DNA of 64,000 nucleotides from Sitta carolinensis (taxonomy: Eukaryota; Chordata; Aves; Passeriformes; Sittidae). Shown here piece after piece: positions 31,901 through 40,200 of this stretch. The stretch lies in NCBI GenBank assembly GCA_032173965.1, contig CM063313.1, positions 1,121,805 through 1,185,804 on the forward strand, given 5' to 3'. Position 1 is the stretch's first letter, and each line of letters starts with the position of its first letter. A program made the translations under genes and the position numbers. The notes beneath the pieces are model-generated. The model was not told the origin of the DNA. It saw nothing but the letters and a program-made list of their open reading frames with translations, and made no database searches.

Positions 31901-34899
31901 AAATGGTCCTCAAGATACAAGAGATGAGGCAGTGGATTGGGTAGATGTGTCTGATTGAGATTAACCGGAGATGAGACATCCAGAGGAAAGTGTTGGAGAT
32001 AGCGACAAGGCTGTTGCATCTTACGAGAGGACCGGGTGAAAAATAAAGGCATTGTTAAACCTTAGAATAAAGAAGTTTTGCTTAAAGCTAGAGTGAGGAA
32101 GCAAATTCTTCTATTCTTCAGTGAGCGGTGTATTATCCACTTTCATGTCCTGTTTCTATCTACAATTACAGTGTAGGTATGCATTTTATTAAGATTCTCA
32201 GTAACTTTTTTAAAGCATGTTATTTCACTGATCTTTTTTTCAGGACATCCACTTGAGTTTTTACGAAATCAGCCTCAGTTCCAGCAGATGAGACAAATTA
32301 TCCAGCAAAATCCTTCTCTGTTGCCAGCATTGCTACAGCAGATTGGACGGGAAAACCCCCAACTACTGCAGGTGGATCTTAAAACAAGAGACTAATGCTT
32401 ACTAATTCTGATTTAGCTTTGCCAAGAGAGTAGTATGTTGATGTTGTCTGGGATAATACGTTACTAGCTGTTGCATCATTCTATTGCTGGCTTTTCAGCA
32501 GTTGTTGCTGTACAGAATATATTTTCTATGACATTGGATACAAATTTGAGATTTTGTAAGAGATGCAGAGGGGGTAAGGAAGAGGGAAGATGACTGCAGT
32601 TGAATTGAAACATAAAAATTGCATTTGTTATGGTTAGGTATAACATTATTTTTCTGTGCACTTTTGACACACCCCTTTGACTTCTTAATTCTCTGAAAAT
32701 AAGTATTTTTACTCGTATGTTGGCATGCTTAAACATCAGTTATTTAAATATATATGTTTCTTTTACTGTTCTGTGCATTACAGCAAATAAGCCAGCACCA
32801 GGAACATTTTATTCATATGTTGAACGAGCCAGTTCTAGAGTCTCGCCAAGGTTTAAGTGGAAGTGATGATGGTGCCAGCACTGGAGGAATAGGAGATGCT
32901 GGGAATGCTCATATGAACTACATTCAAGTAACACCTCAGGAAAAAGAAGCTATAGAAAGGGTGAGCCTTTCTTCTTTGAAATTGCCTTTCTTTGAAATTC
33001 TTGTTGCTGTAGGGTGTTGACTCCAGTGCATGCTTAAGATGTACCTAACATAAACTTTGTTTAGCTCAGTAGTTCTACATCATGTTTGGTATTTTCATAT
33101 TTCATAGCTGTTATAGCCTTGTTTCAGATCATACATCTTCTTGCTTTATAGCAGTTGAGTCTAAAATACCTTAAATCTGTCTTACTGAGAAGAGGCAGAG
33201 CATTTTAAGGGATGAGAGACCATCCTGTGATAATTGATGAGGGAATGGGTTTCCCTCAGGAATTATCCAGGAAGTAATTCCTCTTGCAGAAGCTTCAGCC
33301 AGTACTGTTCTAGATCATGCTGTGGCAGGTTTCCAGGTACAAAGATCTGGCTGTTTGAGCACTGTTTGCAAAGTATTTGGGAAGTAAGAACACTCATAGT
33401 TAAGTAGATTAATTGAAGTCAAAACTTTACTCAGCTATTTGTCTGTCCATGACAATTAGTTAATTATTCAGTTTCTAAAACTACTGGTAAGCATGAAAAT
33501 ATACTCTGGGGTGGTATACTGCATTCATAAATACTCTGTAACTGACTAAGTATGGATTTGCATAGATGGCAATGCCTCTGAGATTTTTCTCAGGCCAAAT
33601 GGCAAGATTTTTGTCATACTGTGGTAGTGGTTTGGTTCCCCAAAGACAATGTTTTTTCATCTGGCAAAACAAGAGTTTATGTAAGGATCCTTAGAAGATA
33701 CCTATTTGAGTATAGGTGTAGGTCTCTAGATCTTGAGGAAATTGGCAATTAATAAAATTAGTCTAATAAAATGATTTGTCCATGTACTTCTTCATAGGTC
33801 ATATTCTTAGTCTGTTGCATTTTCTTTTAAAGCCATTTTATGCATTATAGCTTTATTACCTCTACAGCCTATTCTAAATCTCAGCAGAGATCCATACACT
33901 TCATTCTCATTCCATGAAAGACAAACCTCAAAATTTAAGTGTCTTAGTATTGCAGCTGATGCCTTCATGCTGTTCATAGGCCTGAAATAAAATCTAGGAA
34001 TGGCTGGTGAGGAGTAATAGGACCCAATTTTTCTCAGTTATTTGATCTGCCCCATATATAAAATGTTTTGCAGGTGCTCTGTGGACATAAAGAAAATCTT
34101 GAAATAGTGGAATGTACTTGCCTTTGGCTAAAACAAGAATTCATTTGCTGAGTGCCCCTAAGTACTGGCTAAACCCTTGGCACAGCAATAAGATCTCTGG
34201 TGTTCTCATGCCCTGTTGTCACTGTGTTCCAGACATAATTAATTCCTTGATTTCTGAAAACCAGATTGCTCTCAGCTTACTTGTCTTGGCTGCAGTGTGT
34301 AGCTAATTTTTTAAAGATAAACAGTTGAAAATATGGCTTAATGTGATGGGCTGGACAACCTACTAAAGATCACAGGCTGGGAGTTTTTGTTCCAGGCAAA
34401 GTCACTTTTTTGTTAAAAGTTCTTTGGAGCTTTGTATAATTGTTTAAAGTGGGAATTGTTTGAAGTAGTTTTTTTTTTTTTCTGCAGCAGTGCAATGTGC
34501 CGTTACTTCATGACGATACTGTGACCCAGGTCTGTTTTAAGGCTTACTGTGTCACTAAAGAAATGACAAGTTTTTATGGTGCTTCAATAGTCTTAATGAA
34601 ATCACTTTCAAGTGATGATCCTCTTTACTAAAGGCAGAGGCTGTACCTAAAGTCTGCATTTGAGCTAGGCAGCAATGTTATTTTCAACAAGGCAGTAATT
34701 GCTTAAGTGATGTTTCAAGTCATTAGGCATAACAAAGAAGCCCAACATGCAAAATGTACTTCCTAAATATGTGTCTTTTCTTCAGTTAAAGGCATTAGGA
34801 TTTCCTGAAGGACTTGTGATACAGGCGTATTTCGCTTGTGAGAAGAATGAAAACCTGGCTGCCAACTTTCTTCTACAGCAGAACTTCGATGAAGACTGA
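1898..34899 (+). CDS. RAD23B: RAD23B, UV excision repair protein RAD23 homolog B (10 coding exons)
   Basis: RAD23B is a ubiquitin receptor that stabilises XPC in global-genome nucleotide excision repair and shuttles ubiquitylated proteins to the 26S proteasome. The coding exons are 1898-1963, 15016-15097, 17307-17386, 19545-19792, 22885-22940, 26720-26847, 31185-31308, 32244-32371, 32784-32960 and 34786-34899. They join to 1,203 nt with no internal stop, giving 400 residues (human RAD23B has 409). Domains in order: ubiquitin-like, about 1-77; Pro/Ala/Val linker, about 77-177; UBA1, about 182-220, with the MGY loop at 193-195; second linker, 221-262; XPC-binding domain, about 263-320, beginning [12 protein letters not shown]; a Ser/Gly/Asp spacer; UBA2, about 352-397, with LGF at 367-369; C-terminus NFDED. 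The start is chosen from the GCCGCC context and the family-typical [12 protein letters not shown]-terminus. All nine introns are GT-AG. The paralogue RAD23A is shorter (about 363 residues), and the linker and the [13 protein letters not shown] start favour B. Confidence 0.97.
2330..2440 (+). repeat. Degenerate short tandem repeat, four units
   Basis: Four imperfect units share a GAGGTGG(A/G) head, a G/A-rich run and a GGGAATATC or GGGAAATAG tail. They begin near 2330, 2353, 2391 and 2415 and are about 22-38 bp long. Two units are joined by CCCGGG. The block lies in the first 500 bp of intron 1, in the CpG-island shore, where copy number could differ between individuals. Confidence 0.65.
2937..2994 (+). 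other. Cryptic or alternative exon candidate in intron 1
   Basis: A 58-bp segment is preceded by a strong polypyrimidine tract ending CCCCTCCCCAG and followed by a CCAG|gtgaat donor. Joined to exon 1 in phase 0 it meets an in-frame TGA near its end, so inclusion would truncate the protein. It could be a poison exon or an alternative non-coding exon, or merely a chance pairing of splice-like words. Confidence 0.25.
9519..9524 (+). repeat. Target-site duplication, left, of solo LTR copy 1
   Basis: CTTCCC immediately precedes the LTR and is repeated exactly at 9818-9823 immediately after its ACA end. Confidence 0.8.
9525..9817 (+). mobile_element. Solo LTR of an ERVK-like endogenous retrovirus, copy 1
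   Basis: A 293-bp unit is bounded by perfect 6-bp direct repeats CTTCCC (9519-9524 and 9818-9823). It ends ACA as LTRs do. The 5' terminus reads TATTGTCC where copy 2 reads TGTTGTCC, a single change in the conserved TG. It carries a TATA-like ATATATA at about 9719 and an AATAAA at 9735-9740. It aligns over its full length with the unit at 13926-14223 at roughly 94% identity by eye. The 6-bp duplication fits alpha/beta-type (ERVK) avian retroviruses. No gag, pol or env sequence is present. Orientation is the same as RAD23B. Confidence 0.85.
9818..9823 (+). repeat. Target-site duplication, right, of solo LTR copy 1
   Basis: Exact copy of the 9519-9524 hexamer, directly after the LTR end. Intact duplication shows the LTR is a self-contained insertion and not the edge of a larger provirus. 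Confidence 0.8.
12021..12086 (+). repeat. Diverged direct repeat, copy a
   Basis: About 66 bp that align with 12821-12886 at about 75% identity by eye, sharing 'ctcctt.cat', 'gtcca/atcca' and an exact 'tgtcctgaccta'. The spacing is 800 bp. The two copies bracket the CR1 fragment at 12280-12556. The repeat family is not recognised; old LTR edges or a local duplication are both possible. Confidence 0.5.
12280..12556 (+). mobile_element. CR1 LINE fragment, 3' tail missing
   Basis: Matches avian CR1 in the order 'ctgttggagctggtcca', 'ggaggccatgaagatgttca', 'tatggagacaggctgaa', 'gtggagaagagaaggctct', 'gggggcttataagaaagat' and 'gtgaagcactggaacag'. It breaks off after 'gattcccggaaaagg' with no terminal octamer. 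The 160-residue open frame at 12108-12590 runs through it by chance. Confidence 0.85.
12821..12886 (+). repeat. Diverged direct repeat, copy b
   Basis: Partner of 12021-12086, exactly 800 bp downstream, with the best conserved part 'tgtcctgaccta' at 12873-12884. Confidence 0.5.
13920..13925 (+). repeat. Target-site duplication, left, of solo LTR copy 2
   Basis: TGGCTG directly abuts the LTR's TG terminus and is repeated exactly at 14224-14229. Confidence 0.85.
13926..14223 (+). mobile_element. Solo LTR of the same ERVK-like family, copy 2
   Basis: A 298-bp unit starting TGTTGTCC and ending GTAACA, flanked by perfect 6-bp duplications TGGCTG (13920-13925 and 14224-14229). TATATATA lies at 14117-14124 and AATAAA at 14135-14140. 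The AATAAA sits only about 10-17 bp after the TATA box. This matches the compact layout of avian alpharetroviral LTRs, where the poly(A) signal lies at the U3/R edge. The main differences from copy 1 are scattered transitions and a small T/C-rich insertion near 14145-14160. Sense orientation within RAD23B intron 1. Confidence 0.88.
14224..14229 (+). repeat. Target-site duplication, right, of solo LTR copy 2
   Basis: Exact repeat of TGGCTG after the LTR's CA terminus; different from copy 1's duplication, so the two LTRs inserted independently. Confidence 0.85.
15016..15097 (+). CDS. RAD23B: RAD23B coding exon 2
   Basis: Encodes residues 23-49 plus the first base of Gly50: the ubiquitin-like helix and following strands ([15 protein letters not shown]...KLIYA). 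Acceptor ctttag, donor gtaatg, exit phase 1. Confidence 0.96.
15098..17306 (+). other. RAD23B: RAD23B intron 2 (2.2 kb)
   Basis: AT-rich intron with donor gtaatg and acceptor atttcccag. I see no repeat family, RNA gene or coding exon within it. Confidence 0.85.
17307..17386 (+). CDS. RAD23B: RAD23B coding exon 3
   Basis: Encodes residues 50-76, the C-terminal strands of the ubiquitin-like domain, ending VVVMVTK. This is the surface that docks on proteasomal ubiquitin receptors. Acceptor tttcccag, donor gtgagt, exit phase 0. Confidence 0.96.
17387..19544 (+). other. RAD23B: RAD23B intron 3 (2.2 kb)
   Basis: AT-rich intron holding one old CR1 3' end (18225-18390). Donor gtgagt, acceptor ctcccatag. 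The 117-residue open frame at 18227-18580 overlaps the CR1 and is not supported as coding. Confidence 0.85.
18225..18390 (+). mobile_element. CR1 LINE 3' tail, old copy
   Basis: Recognisable CR1 tail elements in order: 'gttgtgcaattgccactcc', 'tggaagcgtt', 'gtggcacttaggg', 'ggtgtgtcagtgctggg', and the terminal 'caattctgtgattct'. About 165 bp survive; divergence is clearly higher than in the copies near 559 and 53131. Confidence 0.7.
19545..19792 (+). CDS. RAD23B: RAD23B coding exon 4 (Pro/Ala/Val linker)
   Basis: Encodes residues 77-158 plus two bases of Ser159. This is the disordered linker between the ubiquitin-like domain and UBA1. It begins with a Thr/Ala/Ser-rich part and passes through a run of Pro-Val-Pro-Ala repeats. 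A Lys/Glu/Pro segment ([11 protein letters not shown]) follows before SPSSIDR. The linker is the fastest-evolving part of RAD23 proteins; its length here is close to that of mammals. Acceptor cccatag, donor gtatga, exit phase 2. Confidence 0.95.
19793..22884 (+). other. RAD23B: RAD23B intron 4 (3.1 kb)
   Basis: Mostly AT-rich, with an out-of-character GC-richer block at about 21640-22330 described separately, and a T-rich tract at 22789-22824. A small direct duplication of TTTAAC(G/A)TATACATTA lies at 21037-21070. Donor gtatga, acceptor tcttacag. Confidence 0.85.
21640..22330 (-). mobile_element. Possible degraded LTR or retroelement block
   Basis: A stretch that is clearly richer in G+C and CA/TG than the intron around it. 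On the minus strand it holds an ATTAAA-like signal (plus 'tttaat', 21968-21973), followed by a purine-rich part. The layout recalls an LTR, but I found no convincing termini, TATA box or target-site duplication and cannot name a family. The 121-residue open frame at 21593-21958 has no recognisable domain. Confidence 0.25.
22885..22940 (+). CDS. RAD23B: RAD23B coding exon 5
   Basis: A 56-nt exon encoding the end of Ser159 through Leu177 plus one base of Val178. It contains the conserved SRSNLFEDA segment just before UBA1. Acceptor tcttacag, donor gtaagt, exit phase 1. Confidence 0.96.
22941..26719 (+). other. RAD23B: RAD23B intron 5 (3.8 kb)
   Basis: AT-rich, with a perfect gtaagt donor and a gacttccag acceptor. 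No repeat family, RNA gene or additional exon is recognised; only short T-runs (for example near 25825) stand out. Confidence 0.85.
26720..26847 (+). CDS. RAD23B: RAD23B coding exon 6 (UBA1)
   Basis: Encodes residues 178-220, the whole first ubiquitin-associated domain: [14 protein letters not shown] (MGY loop, 193-195), then the second and third helices ending AVEYLLM. It binds ubiquitin chains on proteasome substrates. Acceptor cttccag, donor gtgagc, exit phase 0. Confidence 0.97.
26848..31184 (+). other. RAD23B: RAD23B intron 6 (4.3 kb)
   Basis: AT-rich intron without recognised repeats or RNA genes. A 6-bp-arm inverted repeat GTGTAC/GTACAC occurs near 27279-27296. Donor gtgagc, acceptor ggctttag. 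Confidence 0.85.
31185..31308 (+). CDS. RAD23B: RAD23B coding exon 7 (linker 2)
   Basis: Encodes residues 221-261 plus one base of Gly262: GIPGDNQAV, then an Ala/Ser/Thr-rich linker between UBA1 and the XPC-binding domain. It is slightly shorter than the mammalian linker after GIPGD. Acceptor ctttag, donor gtaaga, exit phase 1. Confidence 0.95.
31309..32243 (+). other. RAD23B: RAD23B intron 7 (0.9 kb)
   Basis: Donor gtaaga, acceptor tttttttcag with a long pyrimidine tract. Nothing else recognised. Confidence 0.85.
32244..32371 (+). CDS. RAD23B: RAD23B coding exon 8 (XPC-binding domain, first part)
   Basis: Encodes residues 262-304, which begin [13 protein letters not shown] and end NPQLLQ. 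These are the four-helix STI1-like/XPC-binding segment that stabilises the XPC-centrin 2 damage sensor. It looks essentially invariant compared with mammalian RAD23B. Acceptor tttttcag, donor gtggat, exit phase 0. Confidence 0.97.
32372..32783 (+). other. RAD23B: RAD23B intron 8 (0.4 kb)
   Basis: Shortest intron of the gene; donor gtggat, acceptor gcattacag. No other feature seen. Confidence 0.85.
32784..32960 (+). CDS. RAD23B: RAD23B coding exon 9
   Basis: Encodes residues 305-363: the last XPC-binding helix ([16 protein letters not shown]), a Ser/Gly/Asp-rich spacer, then the conserved [17 protein letters not shown] lead-in to UBA2. The spacer carries Asp and Ser where I recall a long glycine run in mammals. 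Acceptor cattacag, donor gtgagc, exit phase 0. Confidence 0.96.
32961..34785 (+). other. RAD23B: RAD23B intron 9 (1.8 kb)
   Basis: AT-rich; donor gtgagc, acceptor tttcttcag. It contains a 42-nt micro-exon candidate at 34488-34529, described separately. No repeats recognised. Confidence 0.85.
34488..34529 (+). other. RAD23B: Candidate in-frame micro-exon in intron 9
   Basis: A long T-run followed by TCTGCAG forms a strong acceptor, and CAG|gtctgt follows 42 nt later. The segment is 14 codons, has no stop when read in the phase-0 frame left by exon 9, and would insert [14 protein letters not shown] before LKALGF. The acceptor is a CAGCAG tandem, so a 39-nt version is equally possible. The donor lacks the usual purine at +3. 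It is not known from any RAD23B form I recall. Confidence 0.25.
34786..34899 (+). CDS. RAD23B: RAD23B coding exon 10 (UBA2 and stop)
   Basis: Encodes residues 364-400 and the TGA stop (34897-34899): [30 protein letters not shown], then QQNFDED. UBA2 resists unfolding by the proteasome and protects RAD23 from degradation. Acceptor tttcttcag. Confidence 0.97.
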   Translation, partial: LKALGFPEGLVIQAYFACEKNENLAANFLLQQNFDED

Positions 34900-36029
34900 G
34901 ACAATTTTTTTCTATTTCACATCTCACACCAGTGCATTACACTAACTCTGTTCACTGGATTGTCTAGGATATTTGGGCTTATATTCATAATGCTTGGTGT
35001 ATGGCAAATTGGGGGTGGGTGGAAGGGAGAACATATGAAACAAAGCAAAGAAAGCAACAAGTTTTAAATACCTGTTTTAAATTAGCAGATGCAGAAAATC
35101 GCACAGTGTAAAAAAAATATATCAACCAAAAAATCAGCTTCTGCAGATAATTAGTTCCTTCTATAAACTGTAGGTTAACTTTTTCTAGGTTTTCACTCTT
35201 ACTGTACTATTTCCAGAAATGTAGTGTAATGCACTGCTTCATGTTCCTTTCCACTTAGTATTGACATTGGTAGTAGCTTGTGCTACGTAGATTTTACAGT
35301 CTGTATATCATGGCAACACTGGATAGCAGCTTTGTGAAATCTAAAACATCTGAGCAAATGTAATCCTGAATGCCAAAATAGGGGTATTTGGGTGTTTTTC
35401 TTCAGCTGTATTAAAGTAGTGCAAGAAACACAGTATTTTTGTCTAATGCAGAATTAGAACAGTGTTGGCTTTTTTTTTTTTTTTCCAATGAAAACTCATT
35501 AGAGTTAAAAGTGTCCTAATTATTGAGAAACACCACCCCCTTCTTTTTCCCCCTGAAATGATCTGAGAAACTATATACATACTGAAAAAAATTATTACTC
35601 TGTTTACATATTTTCTCTTTGGGAAAAAAAAAGAGATAGATATCTAATTACTGTTCTTTTAATGTTATCTTGCAGTAAAAGTTTTAAAAGCAATAGATTG
35701 CATGTTTGGTTTTGTTATATGCACTCTAGTGAATTGTTTATTCTTTTTCTGCCAGCAAACAAAATGCAAGCTTCATTTTTGTCTGCTGCAATGAGACTTT
35801 ATCAAATCAAATTTCACCTTTCCAACTTTGTTGAACCAGCTTTTATAGTACAGCTGTAAGTGTTCTGTTGCTCTCGAGTAGATTGTAGTTCAAACTATTT
35901 CTGTTAAGTAAGGACTTTTGGGGATTTATTCGCTTTATAAGGAGGAGAAGTTCACAACTTGAGATATCAAGCAAACTATCAATTTATTTCAATGTAAAAA
36001 AAATTGACACTCTTAAACTTTCTGTTGAA

Positions 36030-36035
36030 AATAAA
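36030..36035 (+). terminator. RAD23B: Proximal poly(A) signal candidate AATAAA
   Basis: AATAAA about 1.1 kb after the stop codon, followed by a T-rich region from 36049. It would give a shorter 3' UTR isoform. A second AATAAA lies at 36180-36185. Confidence 0.4.
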
Positions 36036-36179
36036 CTCTGGTTACAGAGTTTTGAATTTTACTTCTTTATACCTACTTACCATTTGTTTTGTTTAGTCAT
36101 CTTAAAATGTTAACAATTTTTTTTTTTTTAATGCACGTTTACTTTTAGAGGTAATTTTGCCCATCATTGCAATACTAGG

Positions 36180-36185
36180 AATAAA
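36180..36185 (+). terminator. RAD23B: Second internal poly(A) signal candidate AATAAA
   Basis: Canonical hexamer followed by A-rich then mixed sequence; a G/U-rich downstream element is weak, so use is uncertain. Confidence 0.3.
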
Positions 36186-37162
36186 AACAAATGTAAATTT
36201 AATCTAAAGCTGTTCTGTGCAACTTTACCTGAACACAACATGGGGATAGTTTGATTTTTCTACTGTTGTAGTCCAATTACCTGGATTACAAATTTACCTC
36301 TACAGTAACCAGGAAAAACTATTATTAGTGGTACAGCACTGAACTCCTGTACAACTAATGATATTAATGATTTTAATGATTTAGTGGTACAACTAAAAAA
36401 TTATTTTCTGCTGAGTTTGTTTATCAGTGGATTAACTACTTAGCTACTACTTAAGCTCAAAATACAAGTCAAGTGTCTTGAAAAAAAAAGAGCTAAAAAA
36501 GACTGAAACATTTTTCATTTCTTCATTGATTGGCCATAGTCTATAAAAATATTATCTGCACAAAATAATGAAATGTATTAAAGTCTTTTACTTTTGTTTT
36601 TCTAAACATCTGTGATATTTTTCCAGATTGTGTATTTTAATTATTCAGATTTTATTCTTTTAAAATTTCTTAGGTGTGTGTTGTCTAAGTGATCGGTAGC
36701 ACAACCCAAAGCTATCAGTAGGGGATGTGATACTGCTAAACAGGAAATAAGTCTTTCACAATGTTTTCATTTTAGAGAAGTTAACATTAATACCTGACTC
36801 AGCTAGTAGACTTCATCTAAATAGGATTCTCAGTTTATTGGTGAACTGGGAGAGATGGATTTTGATTTAATACTGTACACCAAAAGGGGCTGTTTGTTAA
36901 CTGTAAAAGGACCAGCTGTCAGGTACTTGAAAAACACCAAATTGATACAAGGACTTCTTGAATGTACTTTTACTATATAGCTAATACCTAACTAAGACAA
37001 AAGCTTTTAGTTTGTGGGAGTCTTCTTTACTGATCAAAATGCTATGAGAATTAACCATTCCTTCTCTGGGAGGGTGGAGAGTAAAGCAAGAATGTTTGGG
37101 TGTTTCAGTCCACTCCCTCCAGTTTTGATTTTGAAATGTTTACCTATTATAAATGTATTTGA

Positions 37163-37168
37163 ATTAAA
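37163..37168 (+). terminator. RAD23B: Distal poly(A) signal ATTAAA
   Basis: ATTAAA followed by a TGTTGAGCTTGTTGATTGT stretch and then the A-tract at 37193. Spacing to the A-tract is about 25 nt, the usual cleavage distance. This is the best candidate for the main RAD23B mRNA end. Confidence 0.65.
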
Positions 37169-37192
37169 GTCTGTTGAGCTTGTTGATTGTAC

Positions 37193-37202
37193 AAAAAAAA
37201 AG

Positions 37203-37233
<31 letters not shown>
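37193..37233 (+). repeat. A-rich tract of 41 nt at the RAD23B mRNA end
   Basis: Nine A, one G, then 31 A. It starts right where a transcript cut after the ATTAAA signal would end. It is followed by a perfect 7-bp-arm hairpin AAAGCTA-G-TAGCTTT at 37231-37245. Confidence 0.9.
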
Positions 37234-37239
<6 letters not shown>

Positions 37240-37249
37240 AGCTTTGTTC

Positions 37250-40200
37250 ATTTGTAACTTTGTATGCTGATATGCTGAGTGACTGAGGGATTTATGGCTG
37301 CTGTGTTTTGAAGCCTTACTAGTCATGCTGTTCCCGTTTTTTCCAGCAGTGAAACAGTGTTTTTGTGACTTCTGATGAACAACAGGTGTCTGACCTTCCA
37401 TGCTAGCAAAAACTGTTACCTGTCCAATAGCGGGATACTTGCCAGGGAGAATCATGTCTCTCTTTGTAGTAGCTGCCAAAAGGGAAGAATACATGGAATT
37501 CATGTGGTGTTGAGGAGGTGTGACCTGAGCAAGCTGCCTAGGTATGTTGTGCCTCGTTTTCTACCAAGTACTACCAGGAGTTGTCTGCACAGAGTGCTTC
37601 TCAGCTTCTCTGCTGCACAGCTCTTAGGGATTTGGGGATCAGTTTCCTCAGGGCTTTCTGAACAGTAGCTGAGAAAATAAAGTATTTCTTCCTAAGTTTT
37701 GGTACTGTAGTCCTTACCTTTGTTGTAAAACTTCTGAATATCTGCTTAGACAAAAGCTATTTATGATGCACTTTTAATTGGGATTAAAAAGTTACTCTGA
37801 AGTCATATTAATCCTGTAGTTGTTTGTTCTTAAGTCCTCTCCACAGCTGCATTTTAATGCTGTGGTTCATTTACCTCATCCAGAGTTGTCTTATGAATCC
37901 AGCTAAAACTCAAGCAATTTGACTGATTGTCACAGGCATTGTCAAACGTCACACTAACAGAACTTTTTAGGAGATAATCACTCCTGAAGTCAGATTTTGA
38001 CTCTGATTTTGGAGTGCTGGGTTGAGCTTCACTTCAAGAACATACATGAATGAATCAAACAGAGACACAAAGCCAAGTCCTCAAAGAATGTATACAGATC
38101 TGTCACCTGTGGTTTCATTGGATATTTCATTTGGTTTTATAGAGTTTTGGAGGCAGCCACAGCTTTCTTTTTGTTCTGATTTCTCTTAAAATCATTGTGC
38201 ACAAAAACTAACCTAGAATTTCTGCACTTGAAAATACCCTCTAGTTCAATGGAAACAATAAAGTGGGATTGGGGAGAACACTTTCTCAGAAACCTTTTTA
38301 GTTCTTCCCTGCCTGGTTTAGGATACCAACAGTGTTCAACACACCAGCCTTTGAAAACATTACATTGACACAGCTATAACCACAACTATGTGGTTATGAA
38401 GCCACAATTTACAAAAATTTTGTGTCTCCACTAAACCATCCAGAAACGCAGGCTTATTCCACCCGTGATTGAGTGATGCATGGGAAAAAATTAAGTATTC
38501 AGTTACCACAAAATACATGACTGATTAGTGCTGCTGACGCCTGTACCTGTATATGCAGATTGTAGATGATGTTACTGACTTCTAATTGTCAAGAGACAGT
38601 TCTGTATGGATATATTTCTTCATAGAATATATGACCTGTGAGGGGGGGAAAGAAAAGGTCATGAAACTTCTTGGTTTCTGTCAGGACTCAATTTCCTTCC
38701 TCCTTTGCAAGAGAAATAAATGTTAAATACACACAATTTAACTCCAGTTCTATTCAAAGCACATTTTCCTGAAGATACCAGCATCTCTGGCTTTTCCTGT
38801 CCAAACTGCAGTGAAACAAATAAAGACAAATACTTGGTCTTCAATAATGGTAATAGTCTGGAATAACTAATAGTAGTAGAGTCTGAAGATCTTCCCTTTG
38901 CTTTGGCATTTTCCTTTGCGAGCTGTTACAAAGCATTATCTGCTGTGTGCTTCCATTTGCTGAAAGTCTGGCACTAAAAACAGTCCTTAAGGTTTTCTGT
39001 TGTGTGTGCCTCCTGCAGTTGTGCCTCGGAGACGTGGAGTGCAAAGTGTGTTTCAGTATAGGTATATGTCTATTTTTATATATATATATATACGTAAATG
39101 TGAATACTCTGTGGTGCTGAGGGTAAGGAGCAACATCCTTGAAATTCTTACTGCCTGAGATAAAAGGTTTTAGATGTGATAGACTAGGAGTAACCAGATA
39201 CATCAGCAGACAGCTGTTTGCCATCCCAGGGGAAGGGTTGGTTGCTGTCCTTGTAATGTGAAGCATTTGACTTTAAATGTGTAGCAGCCAAAGATTAAAA
39301 ATTAAGGCACTGTCTTCCACATGTCTGTGTGGCTGTATATGTAGAATTATGCAAAGTCAGGCACGTATTTTTAATTATACCTTTGAATTAAGCTTGTTTT
39401 TTCCCACCCCCGCTCCCTTGACTTTACTCTAAGTCTCCTTTTATTTTTTTTTTTCCTTTCATTTTATTATTGAAGAAAGAATGCCAGGTATAAAGGAAGC
39501 ACAACCAGCTTCTGTTAGAGGATGGAAGAACAGGATTTCAGAATAGGAAAAGGGGCAAGAAATAGTCTTCAGGGTGGGATATGAAACAGGATGATAAAAG
39601 GTATGAATACTTGCGATAGAGATCTCTGCAGGGAGGTTGAGAGGAAGAGTCTGGACCTGGAATTGGCAGTGTGTGAAAGGAAATGCCTGGGAAGAGTACA
39701 AGTGTGATGGAGGAATAGAGTGGTGTGACAGGGCCAAATGGGGAGTCAGAATGAGCAAACCTTTGGTGGGATTCTGGATGTATAAAAAAAAAAAAAGATG
39801 GAGTATTCAGGAACATATAATATTTATATAAATAATACAATAATTATTTATTTATAAGGACACTTCCAAGATAAAGAAATTGCTCTTAGCTTATCCAGTG
39901 GCTTTTTGTGTACTGCTTTGGTTCTAAAATCAGTTCTGAGGGAGATGATAAAGAGGTTACAAAACAATGAGGGAAGTAAAAAAAAAAAAAAAGAAACCCA
40001 GACCTGTTTATCCCTTGGCATATTACCTCCCAGTTGTGATACAGTATCCTTGGGTAGTCTGACTGCACTGAGGTCCTCCTGCTTAAAGGTGGAGAGGAAA
40101 AAAATTTGATTTTGATTTCTATGAGTCTCTGTGTTGCTTGAAGTGAAAGAAATGGTCTGCCTAAAAGCATGCATTTCATATTAACAAACTTGCTGCTTGC

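Larger units (their letters stand above)
34900..37192 (+). other. RAD23B: RAD23B 3' UTR
   Basis: About 2.3 kb of AU-rich sequence continues from the stop codon without any acceptor needed. It includes T-runs near 35471-35485 and 36119-36129 and candidate poly(A) signals at 36030, 36180, 36577 and 37163. The last signal lies about 25 nt before the A-tract at 37193, and UGUA words precede it. The length is similar to what I recall for mammalian RAD23B. The exact end is inferred. Confidence 0.7.
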
